Shown: positions 16,133-25,202 of the stretch, one piece after another
Layout: every line of letters starts with the position of its first letter
Position numbering within the stretch: the first letter of the stretch is position 1
Source: Limnobaculum zhutongyuii
GTDB lineage: Bacteria; Pseudomonadota; Gammaproteobacteria; Enterobacterales; Enterobacteriaceae
DNA: 64,000 nucleotides
Assembly (NCBI RefSeq): GCF_004295645.1
Contig: NZ_CP034752.1
Span: 2,232,001 to 2,296,000 of the forward strand
Direction of reading: 5' to 3'
Made by a program: the position numbers and the translations under genes
The notes under the pieces: model-generated
Told to the model about the DNA's origin: nothing
Seen by the model: only the letters and a program-made list of their open reading frames with translations
Database searches by the model: none

Positions 16133-16438
16133 CGTCTCTCTCCAAACTCTCTATGGCAATATCTTTGATAAGGATCACACCTTAAGCCTGACACTGTAAT
16201 TTAGCCGACGAGGTTTATCCAGCACTCTGTAGAAATATTGTTAAATAAACAGATGTTTTAAGCAGAAAGTCAGCTTGAAATTTGAATGATTTCTGATGAG
16301 GTGCACCAGCCGCCTAAAATATTTCCCAATGGAATCCACATCTCAACAAATTGTGAGATGACCGTTGTTCGGGCATAATAAGCCGATATTTTCTATATCC
16401 TCACCCCAAACCTTACGGGTTTGTAACGGAGCCGTCAG
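16133..16438. promoter_or_regulatory. Divergent folE / moeA promoter region
   Basis: 306 bases with no gene. Two hairpins lie on the moeA side: CATCTCA / TGAGATG (16339-16360) and CAAACC / GGGTTTG (about 16407-16422). ACGGAG precedes the moeA ATG by nine bases. No conserved molybdenum-cofactor riboswitch was recognised. Confidence 0.4.
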
Positions 16439-17680
16439 ATGGACTGTTGTTCAACTTCTTCTTCACTTCTTACGCTGAGTCAGGCTTTAGATAAATTACT
16501 TTCTCAGGTTGAACCGGTTGGCCAAACCGAGCAAATCAATTTAACTCAGGCAGCCGATCGTATTACCGCACAAGCAATAACCTCACCGCTGAACGTACCA
16601 CCATTCGATAATTCGGCCATGGATGGTTATGCCGTCCGCCGCAGCGAAGTTACCGAATCTGCCGTTCTGCCCGTTGCAGGTAAAGCTTTTGCCGGTCAGC
16701 CGTTTCATGGTGAATGGCCCACGGGCAGCTGTGTTCGTATTATGACCGGAGCACCCATTCCTGCTGGTACTGATGCCGTGATCATGCAGGAACAGACTGA
16801 AGTGCAGGAAAACGGCGTGCGTTTTACCGCAATGCCAAAAGCTGGCCAGAACATTCGGTTAGCCGGTGAAGATATTCGTCAGGGCGCAGAGGTCCTCCCT
16901 GTCGGTTCAAAACTGGGTGTAGCTCAGCTTCCGCTTTTAGCCTCTCTGGGGGTGGATCAGGTTACCGTCTATCGTCGCCTTAAAGTGGCCCTGTTCTCAA
17001 CTGGCGATGAGCTGCAAACCATTGGTCAACCGCTACAGGAAGGCCAGATTTATGACACCAATCGCTTTGCCGTACGTTTAATGCTGGAAAAACTGGATTG
17101 TGAGGTTATCGATCTGGGCATTATTCGTGATGATGAGGCGGCTATTCGCCAGGCATTTGCCAAAGCCGATGCGCAGGCAGACGTTGTCATCACCAGCGGC
17201 GGTGTTTCCGTGGGTAAAGCGGACTACACGAAACAAATTCTGGATGAAATGGGTAAAATCAGCTTCTGGAAACTGGCCATTAAGCCGGGTAAGCCTTTCG
17301 CTTTTGGTCAGTTAAGCAACGCCCTGTTTTGTGGACTGCCGGGAAATCCCGTTTCCGCTGCCCTGACTTTCTATCAATTAGTCCAGCCATTACTAATGAA
17401 GCTTAGCGGTTACAGTCAGTGGCAAAAACCGCGTCAGATAAAAGTGAAGACCATCACCGCCCTGAAAAAAACGCCGGGCAGAATGGACTTCCAACGCGGT
17501 ATTTTATCCAGCAATGCGCAAGGTGAGCTGGAAGTAAAAACCACCGGTCATCAGGGTTCTCATGTGTTTAGCTCATTCAGCCAGGGGAACTGTTTTATCG
17601 TACTGGAACAGGAACGTGGCTCAGTGGCTGCCGGTGAATGGGTAACCGTTGAGCCATTTAATCCTCTGTTGGAGAGTTAA
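16439..17680 (+). CDS. moeA: Molybdopterin molybdenumtransferase MoeA
   Basis: Cytoplasmic enzyme of 413 residues that inserts molybdate into adenylylated molybdopterin (with MogA) to make Moco. E. coli MoeA is 411 aa. Sequence landmarks: PPFDNSAMDGYAVR, RIMTGAPIPAGTDAVIMQE, QNIRLAGEDI, STGDELQ, YDTNRFAV, the molybdopterin-binding TSGGVSVGKADY and FCGLPGNPVSAALTFYQLV. It is followed by moeB after three bases, forming the usual moeAB operon. The start is supported by ACGGAG upstream. Confidence 0.98.
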   Translation: MDCCSTSSSLLTLSQALDKLLSQVEPVGQTEQINLTQAADRITAQAITSPLNVPPFDNSAMDGYAVRRSEVTESAVLPVAGKAFAGQPFHGEWPTGSCVRIMTGAPIPAGTDAVIMQEQTEVQENGVRFTAMPKAGQNIRLAGEDIRQGAEVLPVGSKLGVAQLPLLASLGVDQVTVYRRLKVALFSTGDELQTIGQPLQEGQIYDTNRFAVRLMLEKLDCEVIDLGIIRDDEAAIRQAFAKADAQADVVITSGGVSVGKADYTKQILDEMGKISFWKLAIKPGKPFAFGQLSNALFCGLPGNPVSAALTFYQLVQPLLMKLSGYSQWQKPRQIKVKTITALKKTPGRMDFQRGILSSNAQGELEVKTTGHQGSHVFSSFSQGNCFIVLEQERGSVAAGEWVTVEPFNPLLES

Positions 17681-17683
17681 TTC

Positions 17684-18442
17684 ATGCTGCCGGAATTAAG
17701 CGATGCCGAAACGCTACGTTATAACCGCCAAATTATCCTGAGAGGATTTGATTTTGATGGTCAGGAGAAGCTAAAAGCCTCTTCCGCACTGATCGTGGGT
17801 TTAGGTGGTTTAGGCTGCCCTACCTCTCAGTATCTTTGTGCGGCGGGTATTGGTTCGCTAACCCTGCTGGATTTCGATACGGTTTCTCTGTCTAACCTAC
17901 AGCGTCAGATTTTACATCGTGACGACCGTATTGGTATGGCGAAGGTGGAATCCGCCAGAATGACGCTGGCGGGTATTAACCCCAATGTGGCATTAAATAC
18001 GGTCAATGAAAATCTTGACGATAGCCAACTACAAGCGCTGATTGCTCAGGTTGATATCGTACTGGACTGCACCGATAACGTTGAGATCCGCAATCGCTTA
18101 AACCAGCACTGCTTTGCTCTGCGTAAGCCTATGGTTTCCGGAGCGGCTATTCGTATGGAAGGCCAAATCAGCGTCTTTACCTATCAGCAACATGAGCCTT
18201 GCTATCGTTGTCTCAGTCGGCTGTTTGGTACAGAAGCGTTAACCTGCGTTGAAGCTGGCGTTATGTCTCCGGTGGTGGGTATTGTTGGTGCGATGCAGGC
18301 AACCGAGGCAATTAAAGTCCTGACCGGATTTGGTACGCCTTTAGCGGGTAAATTGTTAACCCTCGACGCCATGACCATGCAATTCAGAGAAATGAAGCTA
18401 CCGCGGGATCCCAACTGTTCGGTTTGTAGCCTGACTGATTAG
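17684..18442 (+). CDS. moeB: Molybdopterin-synthase adenylyltransferase MoeB
   Basis: E1-like enzyme of 252 residues that adenylates the C-terminus of MoaD so that it can be sulfurated for molybdopterin synthesis. The ATP-binding GLGGLG is at 39-44, followed by DFDTVSLSNLQRQILH. The adenylate-contact region DCTDN is at 129-133, and the zinc site is formed by C173, C176, C245 and C248. Three bases separate it from moeA. Confidence 0.97.
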   Translation: MLPELSDAETLRYNRQIILRGFDFDGQEKLKASSALIVGLGGLGCPTSQYLCAAGIGSLTLLDFDTVSLSNLQRQILHRDDRIGMAKVESARMTLAGINPNVALNTVNENLDDSQLQALIAQVDIVLDCTDNVEIRNRLNQHCFALRKPMVSGAAIRMEGQISVFTYQQHEPCYRCLSRLFGTEALTCVEAGVMSPVVGIVGAMQATEAIKVLTGFGTPLAGKLLTLDAMTMQFREMKLPRDPNCSVCSLTD

Positions 18443-18449
18443 TGTTACA

Positions 18450-18474
18450 GAGGCGGATAATATCTATCCGCCTC
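18450..18474. terminator. Strong hairpin between convergent moeB and the aldo-keto reductase gene
   Basis: A perfect 10-bp GC-rich stem (GAGGCGGATA / TATCCGCCTC) with a 5-base loop lies 7 bases after moeB. There is no T run on the plus strand and none on the minus strand, so it may stop transcription inefficiently or protect 3' ends. Confidence 0.55.
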
Positions 18475-18530
18475 AAAAACTCCGCTTCAATACTTTCTTT
18501 TCAAAGCGCTCTTTTCAAAACTACGACCAA

Positions 18531-19370
18531 TCAGATGTTCGGATAAACATCATCCGGATCGTGTCCGGTACGATAATCGCGGTTCAACCCGTCAATCATT
18601 GTCATATGTTCATCAGATAAGGCAAAATCATAAATATCGACGTTTTCCGCAATGCGAGATGGCGTAACCGATTTAGGAATAATCACCATCTCCTGCTGTA
18701 AATGCCAACGCAGCACGACCTGAGCCGTGCTTTTATGATAATAATCCGCGATAGTTTTCAGTACAGGATCGTCAAGGACAATTCCCCTGCCTAAAGGACT
18801 CCAGGCTTCAGCAATCACATTATGTTGCTTCAGATAGTTCTTCAGTGGGTATTGGGTCAGATAAGGATGGCATTCGATTTGATTCACCGCCGGCACTACC
18901 GTTGCCATATTGGCTAACCGATCCAAATGGCTGGCGTTGAAGTTGCAAACCCCGATGGCGCGTACCCGCATCTCTTTATACAGCCCTTCCAGCGCGCGCC
19001 AGGTATCGAAAAAGTGTTGTTGGCTTGGCCAGTGCACCAGCAGCAAATCCAGCGTATCCAGTTTTAGCGCCTTCATTGACTGCTCAAAGGATGACAGTGT
19101 TGCATCATAACCTTGATTCTCATCACCTATTTTTGTGGTGATAAACAGTTCATCACGAGCAACGCCGCTTTGCTGCAACAGATTGCCCAAAATTCCTTCA
19201 TTGTGGTAGAGCTGAGCGGTATCAAATGCCCGATACCCTACTTCCAGCGCTTTATTGATAGCGACCTCAGCATCTGCCTGATTATCAATTTTATATACCC
19301 CAAATCCATGCTGAGGCATAAGCACACCATTATTAAGCTTTACTTTATCCTGTAGCCCTCTTTTTTTCAT
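18531..19370 (-). CDS. Aldo/keto reductase (AKR5-type)
   Basis: NADPH-dependent aldehyde/ketone reductase of 279 residues with the (beta/alpha)8 fold. The catalytic tetrad is visible: D50 and Y55 in FDTAQLYHNE, K80 in ITTKI and H113 in LVHWPS. The cofactor-binding C-terminal segment VIIPKSVTPSRIAENVDIYDF is present. Members of this group include the 2,5-diketo-D-gluconate reductases (DkgA/DkgB), but the substrate cannot be inferred and no specific orthologue is claimed. The gene is alone on the minus strand, convergent with moeB. Confidence 0.9.
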   Translation of the reverse strand: MKKRGLQDKVKLNNGVLMPQHGFGVYKIDNQADAEVAINKALEVGYRAFDTAQLYHNEGILGNLLQQSGVARDELFITTKIGDENQGYDATLSSFEQSMKALKLDTLDLLLVHWPSQQHFFDTWRALEGLYKEMRVRAIGVCNFNASHLDRLANMATVVPAVNQIECHPYLTQYPLKNYLKQHNVIAEAWSPLGRGIVLDDPVLKTIADYYHKSTAQVVLRWHLQQEMVIIPKSVTPSRIAENVDIYDFALSDEHMTMIDGLNRDYRTGHDPDDVYPNI

Positions 19371-19460
19371 GCTTTAGTCCTTATGCTTAATGTCAAATTA
19401 AATAGATTCTATTGGTATCCTCTCATAGTTGTTGTTAAAGAAACCCTTCAGATGCCGCAA

Positions 19461-20021
19461 TTACAGAATGTTGTCATCGTTATTTGGCGTTTGTTCTTCT
19501 GGCGGTTCTTCGCAGCTTTGTACACCACATTTAATTAATTCTACCGGCCCCTGATCCAACACAATCAACAACCAACCGGTTTGGCTGGTAAAATCTTCAC
19601 CATCAAATGGCTTTTCACCCACTTTACCGCCGCACAGCAACAAATGTGAAGAGACGGCACATTCCCAGCCGTGGGCTTTCAATCCCGCAGCAACTTTACT
19701 ATCCTTCTCATCCATTCGGTCAAAAAATACTTTTTCTTTGGTTTCCATATCCTCAGCACTCCAGGCACGTTTTTTCAGCTGACTTTCTGTCAGATTCTCT
19801 TCCTCACCTTTCTGATATGGGCTAATGCGTAATATTGGAGGGGACACTTCACCACTTTCAGGATCGACAATTCGATAATTACCGGCAAAAGAAACGCTGG
19901 TATCGTCTTCTGCAGCCTGAACCATCCCCAGGGGAAGCAATATCAAAGTTACAGCCAGAACGCCTATTAATCGTTGGTAAACGTTACACAAAGGCTTAGA
20001 TAGCTTATTTTGTCTGACCAT
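19461..20021 (-). CDS. Secreted protein of unknown function with four cysteines
   Basis: 186 residues; I do not recognise the family. An N-terminal hydrophobic segment (about 18-34) ending in MVQAAED is a Sec signal peptide, with likely cleavage after the AxA-like VQA. The mature part is acidic, with four cysteines (C121, C130, C165, C170) that could form two disulfides in the periplasm, and ends in a Pro/Glu/Asn/Asp-rich tail. It is divergent from the WG-repeat gene across a 279-base spacer. A role cannot be inferred. Confidence 0.7.
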   Translation of the reverse strand: MVRQNKLSKPLCNVYQRLIGVLAVTLILLPLGMVQAAEDDTSVSFAGNYRIVDPESGEVSPPILRISPYQKGEEENLTESQLKKRAWSAEDMETKEKVFFDRMDEKDSKVAAGLKAHGWECAVSSHLLLCGGKVGEKPFDGEDFTSQTGWLLIVLDQGPVELIKCGVQSCEEPPEEQTPNNDDNIL

Positions 20022-20238
20022 GGCTGCTTCCTGTTGGATTCTAAAATCGTAAAAAGAATATAAACAGTATGTACCAGATTGGAGGATTACGAATGGAATT
20101 ATCAGGTTTGTTTAGGATAAATAATGCTTCATTTAATATTTAATTTGCTTACTCGATAAATCACACAGGTTGAGTTTATTTTTAATAAAGAATTATCGAT
20201 ATTATGGCAAAATCATCATCAGGAATAATTGGTTTCAG

Positions 20239-20272
20239 AACAGCCTGTTTAAACAACATTAAACAGGCTGTT
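20239..20272. repeat. Perfect 14-bp inverted repeat upstream of the WG-repeat gene
   Basis: AACAGCCTGTTTAA and its exact complement TTAAACAGGCTGTT flank a 6-base loop, 29 bases before the ATG at 20301. This could be a palindromic operator or a 5'-UTR hairpin of the plus-strand gene. It is also upstream of the divergent gene, so it is not that gene's terminator. Confidence 0.7.
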
Positions 20273-20300
20273 TAGTCTGTACTAAAAGGAATTTTTCTCT

Positions 20301-22409
20301 ATGTCAAAAATGCTTTTCCACTCCCTGTTGAAATGTATTTTACTTTCACTAAGTTTACTGTGTAGTGCTCATTTACTGGCACAAGAGCGTGCAATAACCC
20401 CTGAAATGGAAGCAGAACTTCGAGAAGAGTTTAAAAAACACAGTTTCCCTGAGATAAAGAAAATGCTGCGGGAACAATCTGATAGCCTGAAAAAACATCA
20501 GGAATTTGGATCAATACGTATTTCCGCTGGCTCTATAACAAACCAACAGACAGAGCATGTTGATAAATTTATTCCATTATCTGAGACAGAAATTAACAGT
20601 AAATACCATGAGTATCTGAACGGTTTATCATTTTACCAGTCCATATCGGGCGATCTATCGACTATTCAGACTAACTATAATTCCTATCATCTGTCCCAGT
20701 TAATTGAAAACTATGATGATTACAACTATCCCAAACATAAGTTAAACGTTACTGGTGTCACTTTTATTGATGGTTCCACTGCCACAATCAGCAGTGGTAA
20801 CACTGAAGGCAATGGGAACCTGAATAGCGCCAAGCGTATTGCCAGTCTTTCAATGACAGCAAGTTACACATTACCGCTTCAGCCAAAGCAATTGCACTTT
20901 AGTCATGGTGATAAATCTATTCAGGAGCAAATTGAACTGGTGCAAATGTCCGGGCAGGAAGTTGAACTTAAACTGCCCGAATCCGTCCATAAAAATATTC
21001 TTCACGTTGAAGGGATAGACAACAGCGGTCGGGCATTAAAGCCGCTTGGGTCTTCATCCTATAGCAATGATAATTATTATATTGGTCTGCTCCAGACCTT
21101 TACTGAGCAGGCTCTGCAACAAATAGAAAACCATCAAGTTAAAGATAAAGAGGCATTATTACAGTTTTTTATCAATAACTACCCTTCTCAGGAGCAGGCA
21201 CATAAAACCCATCCACCGAGTTTCATTGCCACATATCAGTTTCAGGGCGAGGTTTCAGCTATTAACCTGTTTATGCGCCCGGAATCAAAAACAGAAACCT
21301 ATTCATTTCAACTAACCCAAAGTAATCAACGTTACTTTAATGACCTGATCAGCGCACAAGATAAAACCGGGAAAAAGTATGGGCTGATATCTGAGTTGGG
21401 TGAATGGATTATTTCTCCACGCTACAATCGCCTTGAATATGCTGTTGGCGATTATTATTACGCGACAGAGGCACATAAAGATGTTAACAATACTTCAGTT
21501 TATCGGTTAAACAGAAATGAGAAACGCCTTGAGCTTCAGCCTTTTAGTTTCACCCAATATGAACCAAAGCCACTGCAAAATAAATATGTCTATATTACTA
21601 AAGAAAACGATCGTTCTCGTCTTCAGGGGCTGTTGAATATACAAACTCATCAAATCATCTTACCTGTCAAATATAATGATATTGAAATAAGCGATAATTT
21701 TTATGGTGCTTATAACATCAATAACAAAAAATCCGATCGTAACTACGAAATATATAATAGCCATAATCTTCAGCTTATTCTGAAAGGAACCTTTGATATT
21801 GTAACCTTTGATGGCAGCAATATTATTACCCGCTACACTACCCGCACCATCGAACCGTTAAAAGGTAATACGCCTTACTATGCCATTGAAAATGACAAGT
21901 ACTACCTGTATCAACATTATGATATCTACGATGTGAATGGCAAAAAACTCAATGATAATCATTATTATCAGTTAGATAGCTTTTCCGGCTTTGGTAAAGA
22001 TGGACTGATGCCAGTAACTGATGCCAACGGTAAACGTTATTATATTAACCGTAGCGGAAAGAATGCAGGTCTTAATGTCAGTAAATACGAAGTTATTTAT
22101 CCTTTCTCTAATGGTCTGGCCGCAGTGAAAGGAATCAAGAATGAGTATGGTTATATTGATACTTCAGGTAAGTTAGTTATTCCATTGATATATCGATCGG
22201 CAGAAATGTTTCAGGGTGGCAGTGCCAAAGTAGAAAATGGTAACGTTACTCTTTTAATTGACCGCAAAAATCAAGTTGTTCATACCTTTAACGATTCTGT
22301 TTATACCTATACCAATCGTCAGGATGGTGATAAAGCCACCTACACCCAGAATAATGGCGTGACCTATGATGAAAAGGGGCAAGAATTAGTGAAAAAAGAG
22401 GGAGAGTAA
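20301..22409 (+). CDS. Secreted WG-repeat protein of unknown function
   Basis: 702 residues with a Sec signal peptide (hydrophobic about 9-26, ending HLLAQE), so probably periplasmic. The C-terminal half has degenerate WG repeats of the form G-L-I-x-x-x-G-x-W/x-I-I-x-P-x-Y: about 359-378 (YGLISELGEWIISPRYN), 439-459 (QGLLNIQTHQIILPVKYN) and 614-632 (YGYIDTSGKLVIPLIYR). The N-terminal half starts with a Lys/Glu-rich helix and is otherwise unfamiliar. WG-repeat proteins are mostly uncharacterised beta-rich surface or envelope proteins. AAAAGGAATT precedes the ATG. A terminator follows. Confidence 0.8.
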   Translation: MSKMLFHSLLKCILLSLSLLCSAHLLAQERAITPEMEAELREEFKKHSFPEIKKMLREQSDSLKKHQEFGSIRISAGSITNQQTEHVDKFIPLSETEINSKYHEYLNGLSFYQSISGDLSTIQTNYNSYHLSQLIENYDDYNYPKHKLNVTGVTFIDGSTATISSGNTEGNGNLNSAKRIASLSMTASYTLPLQPKQLHFSHGDKSIQEQIELVQMSGQEVELKLPESVHKNILHVEGIDNSGRALKPLGSSSYSNDNYYIGLLQTFTEQALQQIENHQVKDKEALLQFFINNYPSQEQAHKTHPPSFIATYQFQGEVSAINLFMRPESKTETYSFQLTQSNQRYFNDLISAQDKTGKKYGLISELGEWIISPRYNRLEYAVGDYYYATEAHKDVNNTSVYRLNRNEKRLELQPFSFTQYEPKPLQNKYVYITKENDRSRLQGLLNIQTHQIILPVKYNDIEISDNFYGAYNINNKKSDRNYEIYNSHNLQLILKGTFDIVTFDGSNIITRYTTRTIEPLKGNTPYYAIENDKYYLYQHYDIYDVNGKKLNDNHYYQLDSFSGFGKDGLMPVTDANGKRYYINRSGKNAGLNVSKYEVIYPFSNGLAAVKGIKNEYGYIDTSGKLVIPLIYRSAEMFQGGSAKVENGNVTLLIDRKNQVVHTFNDSVYTYTNRQDGDKATYTQNNGVTYDEKGQELVKKEGE

Positions 22410-22431
22410 CCTGACAGCATTGATATCTCTG

Positions 22432-22466
22432 AGGCGGGTGTGACAAAATGCACCCGCTTCTTTTTA
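22432..22466 (+). terminator. Intrinsic terminator of the WG-repeat gene
   Basis: A 7-bp GC-rich stem (GCGGGTG / CACCCGC) with a 10-base loop is followed by TTCTTTTTAT. Confidence 0.85.
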
Positions 22467-22485
22467 TCTATTATTCGGTGATCCC

Positions 22486-23418
22486 ATGCGTGTAATGTTA
22501 GCTCCAATGGAAGGCGTATTGGATGCCTTTGTTCGTGAGCTTCTCACAGAGATTAATGACTATGACCTTTGCGTCACCGAATTTGTTCGGGTGGTGAACA
22601 CCCTGCTTTCAGCCAAGGCATTCTACCGTTTTTGTCCGGAGTTACGTAATGGTGGAAGAACCAAATCTGGCACACCAGTTCGGGTTCAACTACTAGGAAA
22701 CTCTCCCCAATGGATGGCTGAAAATGCCTTTCGGGTTACGGAACTGGGTTCCCATGGGGTAGATCTTAACTGCGGTTGCCCGGCCAAGCGGGTGGTCGGT
22801 GGTGATGGCGGAGCCAGCCTGCTAAAAACGCCAGAAACCATCTATCAGGTAACTCGCGCCATGCGTCAGGCGGTTACTGCCGATAAAACTGTCTCGGTAA
22901 AGATCCGCCTGGGTTGGGAGTCTATCGACCATCGCTTTGAAATTGCCGATGCCGCACAGCAAGGTGGGGCCAGTGAACTGGTGGTTCACGGGCGCACCAA
23001 AGAAGACGGTTATAAAGCCGACCGCATCAACTGGCAGGCGATTGGTGATATTCGTCAGCGTTTATCCATTCCGGTCATCGCCAATGGCGAGATCTGGAGT
23101 AAGGAAGATGCTCAACGCTGTCTGGAGATAACCGGTTGTCAGGATCTGATGGTGGGCAGAGGTGCACTGAACGTACCCAATTTGGGCGCGGTGATTAAAC
23201 ACCAGCAGGACAAAATGCCATGGGAACAGGTCCTTCAATTGCTAAAGAAATATGTTCAGACGGAGAATCCGTTTGATACCGGACTGTATAATATTGCCAG
23301 AACCAAGCAGTGGTTAGGTTATTTACGCAAAGAATATGATGAAGCCTCTGAATTGTTTGCCACCGTAAGAACCATTACCGATAAGCAGCAACTCTCCCTC
23401 GCCATTGCTCCATTCTGA
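22486..23418 (+). CDS. dusC: tRNA-dihydrouridine(16) synthase DusC
   Basis: FMN-dependent enzyme of 310 residues that reduces U16 in tRNA. It starts MRVMLAPMEGVLDAFVRELL with the FMN-binding region, and has the catalytic C98 in LNCGCPAKRV, the KIRLGW strand, VVHGRTKEDGY, VIANGEIW and the phosphate-binding MVGRGAL. Its length and the specific LAPMEGVLD start fit DusC rather than DusA or DusB. In E. coli dusC adjoins yohJK; here some 12 kb intervene. Confidence 0.96.
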   Translation: MRVMLAPMEGVLDAFVRELLTEINDYDLCVTEFVRVVNTLLSAKAFYRFCPELRNGGRTKSGTPVRVQLLGNSPQWMAENAFRVTELGSHGVDLNCGCPAKRVVGGDGGASLLKTPETIYQVTRAMRQAVTADKTVSVKIRLGWESIDHRFEIADAAQQGGASELVVHGRTKEDGYKADRINWQAIGDIRQRLSIPVIANGEIWSKEDAQRCLEITGCQDLMVGRGALNVPNLGAVIKHQQDKMPWEQVLQLLKKYVQTENPFDTGLYNIARTKQWLGYLRKEYDEASELFATVRTITDKQQLSLAIAPF

Positions 23419-23430
23419 TAATTTCTCGTT

Positions 23431-23457
23431 GGGCATAATCTTCATTATGCCCTTTTC
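23431..23457 (+). terminator. Intrinsic terminator of dusC
   Basis: A perfect 9-bp stem (GGGCATAAT / ATTATGCCC) with a 4-base loop is followed by TTTTCC. It also lies just beyond the end of the first fimbrial operon (minus strand), but has no T run in that direction. Confidence 0.85.
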
Positions 23458-23466
23458 CAATACCCA

Positions 23467-24537
23467 TTAGTTGTAGGTAAAATTCAAGGTTCCGGTAGCA
23501 TTTGCCTGCCCAGGGCCAACGGGACTGGCGGTTTTATAGTAAGTCGCTGTCACCATTATAGGTATTGAACCAGGCGCGCCTCCACTCACCGTAACAGTAC
23601 CGTTATTGTCAGTAGTACGGGTAGAGGTTGCCAGTGCTATCGGGGTGTTTAACGGCAATCCGTTATCATAGGTATTGTATAAACTGGATTGAAACCCGAG
23701 CTGTACACCTACATTGCTGGCCACCCCTGGAGAACCGGCATTGGTTAAGGCAATCACCGTATTATTAGCGGTATCTCCTGACGTTACCTGTGGGGCTGCA
23801 ACAGATAACGAAACATTGGTTCCCGGTTCACAATTCAGGGTTAAATCTGCCGAGGCGCTTCCTGCTTTAGTGTTCGAGTCAAAATCAGACAGCTGAATAT
23901 TACCTAGCGGTAAATTCACCGGAGAACCGGTTACGTTACATCCCATCGCTTTCACAGTAATAGCACTGGTAGATACTGTGAATTGGGATGCGACATCTCC
24001 CGAAGAGCTTCCTGCACTTTCACGAAAGTCGACTTGTGCAATAGGAGACCCAAAGGAAAGTGTACCTGAACCAATTGGTCCTCCGGTAGCAATAAGCTGT
24101 AAGTTGTAAGAGGAATGATTCAAATTATGTGTCGACTTGCCATCTCCTGGCTGATAGGTGTTGTCGATAGCCCTTACCGCATCATAAGGTCCGGCCTGAT
24201 TCATAGTTGATACTTTTACGCCTAATCCAGTGACGCCGGTAGGAAAGACCATATCACCAGTTGGTGTACCACTCGCCTGAGGCGCATTAAGATAGAAAAA
24301 ACCAACAACATAATTTTTTCCACAACCGGTAATTTGCACGCTCGATGGTTGTGAACCGGGCCAACTTGACGCATAAATAACCTCTCCACCAACATAGTTC
24401 TGACTGGTCACAACAATATTAGATGGTAATGTCAGGTTGGAAACAGAAATATTATTACCAGCGGCGCGTCTGCAGTCCGCACGTACTTCTAAAACCACAG
24501 AGCACAATATCAAAACTAAACATAAATATTTTTTCAT
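23467..24537 (-). CDS. Fimbrial tip adhesin, copy 1
   Basis: Two-domain fimbrial adhesin of 356 residues, last gene of the first chaperone-usher operon. A signal peptide (about 1-20, ending VRA) precedes an N-terminal receptor-binding-like domain (about 21-190) with C21 and C72 and repeated Gly/Pro turns. The C-terminal pilin domain (about 200-356) has C199 and C234 and ends TGTLNFTYN, the beta strand with penultimate Tyr that donor-strand exchange needs. The pilin domain is almost identical to the copy-2 adhesin (29745-30821), while the N-terminal domains differ more. ATGs at 24549 and 24540 are alternative starts; 24537 matches the MKKYL start of copy 2. Confidence 0.85.
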   Translation of the reverse strand: MKKYLCLVLILCSVVLEVRADCRRAAGNNISVSNLTLPSNIVVTSQNYVGGEVIYASSWPGSQPSSVQITGCGKNYVVGFFYLNAPQASGTPTGDMVFPTGVTGLGVKVSTMNQAGPYDAVRAIDNTYQPGDGKSTHNLNHSSYNLQLIATGGPIGSGTLSFGSPIAQVDFRESAGSSSGDVASQFTVSTSAITVKAMGCNVTGSPVNLPLGNIQLSDFDSNTKAGSASADLTLNCEPGTNVSLSVAAPQVTSGDTANNTVIALTNAGSPGVASNVGVQLGFQSSLYNTYDNGLPLNTPIALATSTRTTDNNGTVTVSGGAPGSIPIMVTATYYKTASPVGPGQANATGTLNFTYN

Positions 24538-24594
24538 CATTATATCCATTTCATATCGAGCCGAACTTCACCCATTTCCCCAAACTATTTCACG

Positions 24595-25202
24595 CTAGTC
24601 ATAGGTAAAATTAATGGTAACTGTTGCACTAAAATCACCCGCTGTCGGCGCACCGTGGGGGTATACATGCGAGCAGCCATCACTAATGCAGCTGATTGAG
24701 TTGTTGCATCAATATTGAGCACATAACTGGTGTTATTACCCAGAGAGACCACCGGATCATTATTAAATAACTGTAATCCCAGATCGTGAGCGCCATCCGC
24801 GACGTTATTGGCATAGATGTAAGGCCCATAACTCGAATCCTCTGCATAGGGCGTTCCACTAAACGAGGCGGTAGCTTTAGTGATAAAAGGTGAACAACCG
24901 GTCAGATTTACCGTAACAATCACTTCGGGTGTATTGCCCCCGGCAACGGATATATTTTGACGGTAGTAGGTACCTAAATCGATATCACCGGGAAATGTGA
25001 CCGTACAGGATGAGGCGTAAATCGTTCCGGTAACGTTAATCGGAACGGTATCAGAAGCATTAAAACCCACGGCATTAAAAACCATGCCCAACAATCCCAC
25101 AAACAGATACCCCTTCATCAATACCCTCTGACGCCGATGACAATACTTAACTTTTTTATTGTCCATTCCCATCATCATTGTATTCCCCACCATTAAAGAC
25201 AT
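24595..25202 (-). pseudogene. Minor fimbrial subunit, copy 1, with a C-terminal 1-base frameshift
   Basis: Pilin-domain protein, expected to be about 202 residues, following the usher with a 10-bp overlap. It has a signal-peptide-like helix (about 30-47) and the pilin Cys pair. Compared with copy 2 (30856-31461), one base is missing next to the run of five C on the coding strand, just after RMYTP (about 24648-24654). The present frame runs on to 24585 and ends ...LPMTSVK. Restoring one base gives GAPTAGDFSATVTINFTYD and a stop at 24595, exactly the expected pilin end. Without it the last beta strand, the chaperone and donor-strand contact, is lost, so the subunit should not assemble. Starts at 25202 or the ATG cluster at 25178 are both possible. 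Confidence 0.8.

Noticed and set aside
16133..16438. Molybdenum-cofactor riboswitch before moeA
   Set aside because: Hairpins are present but the conserved Moco RNA core could not be recognised.
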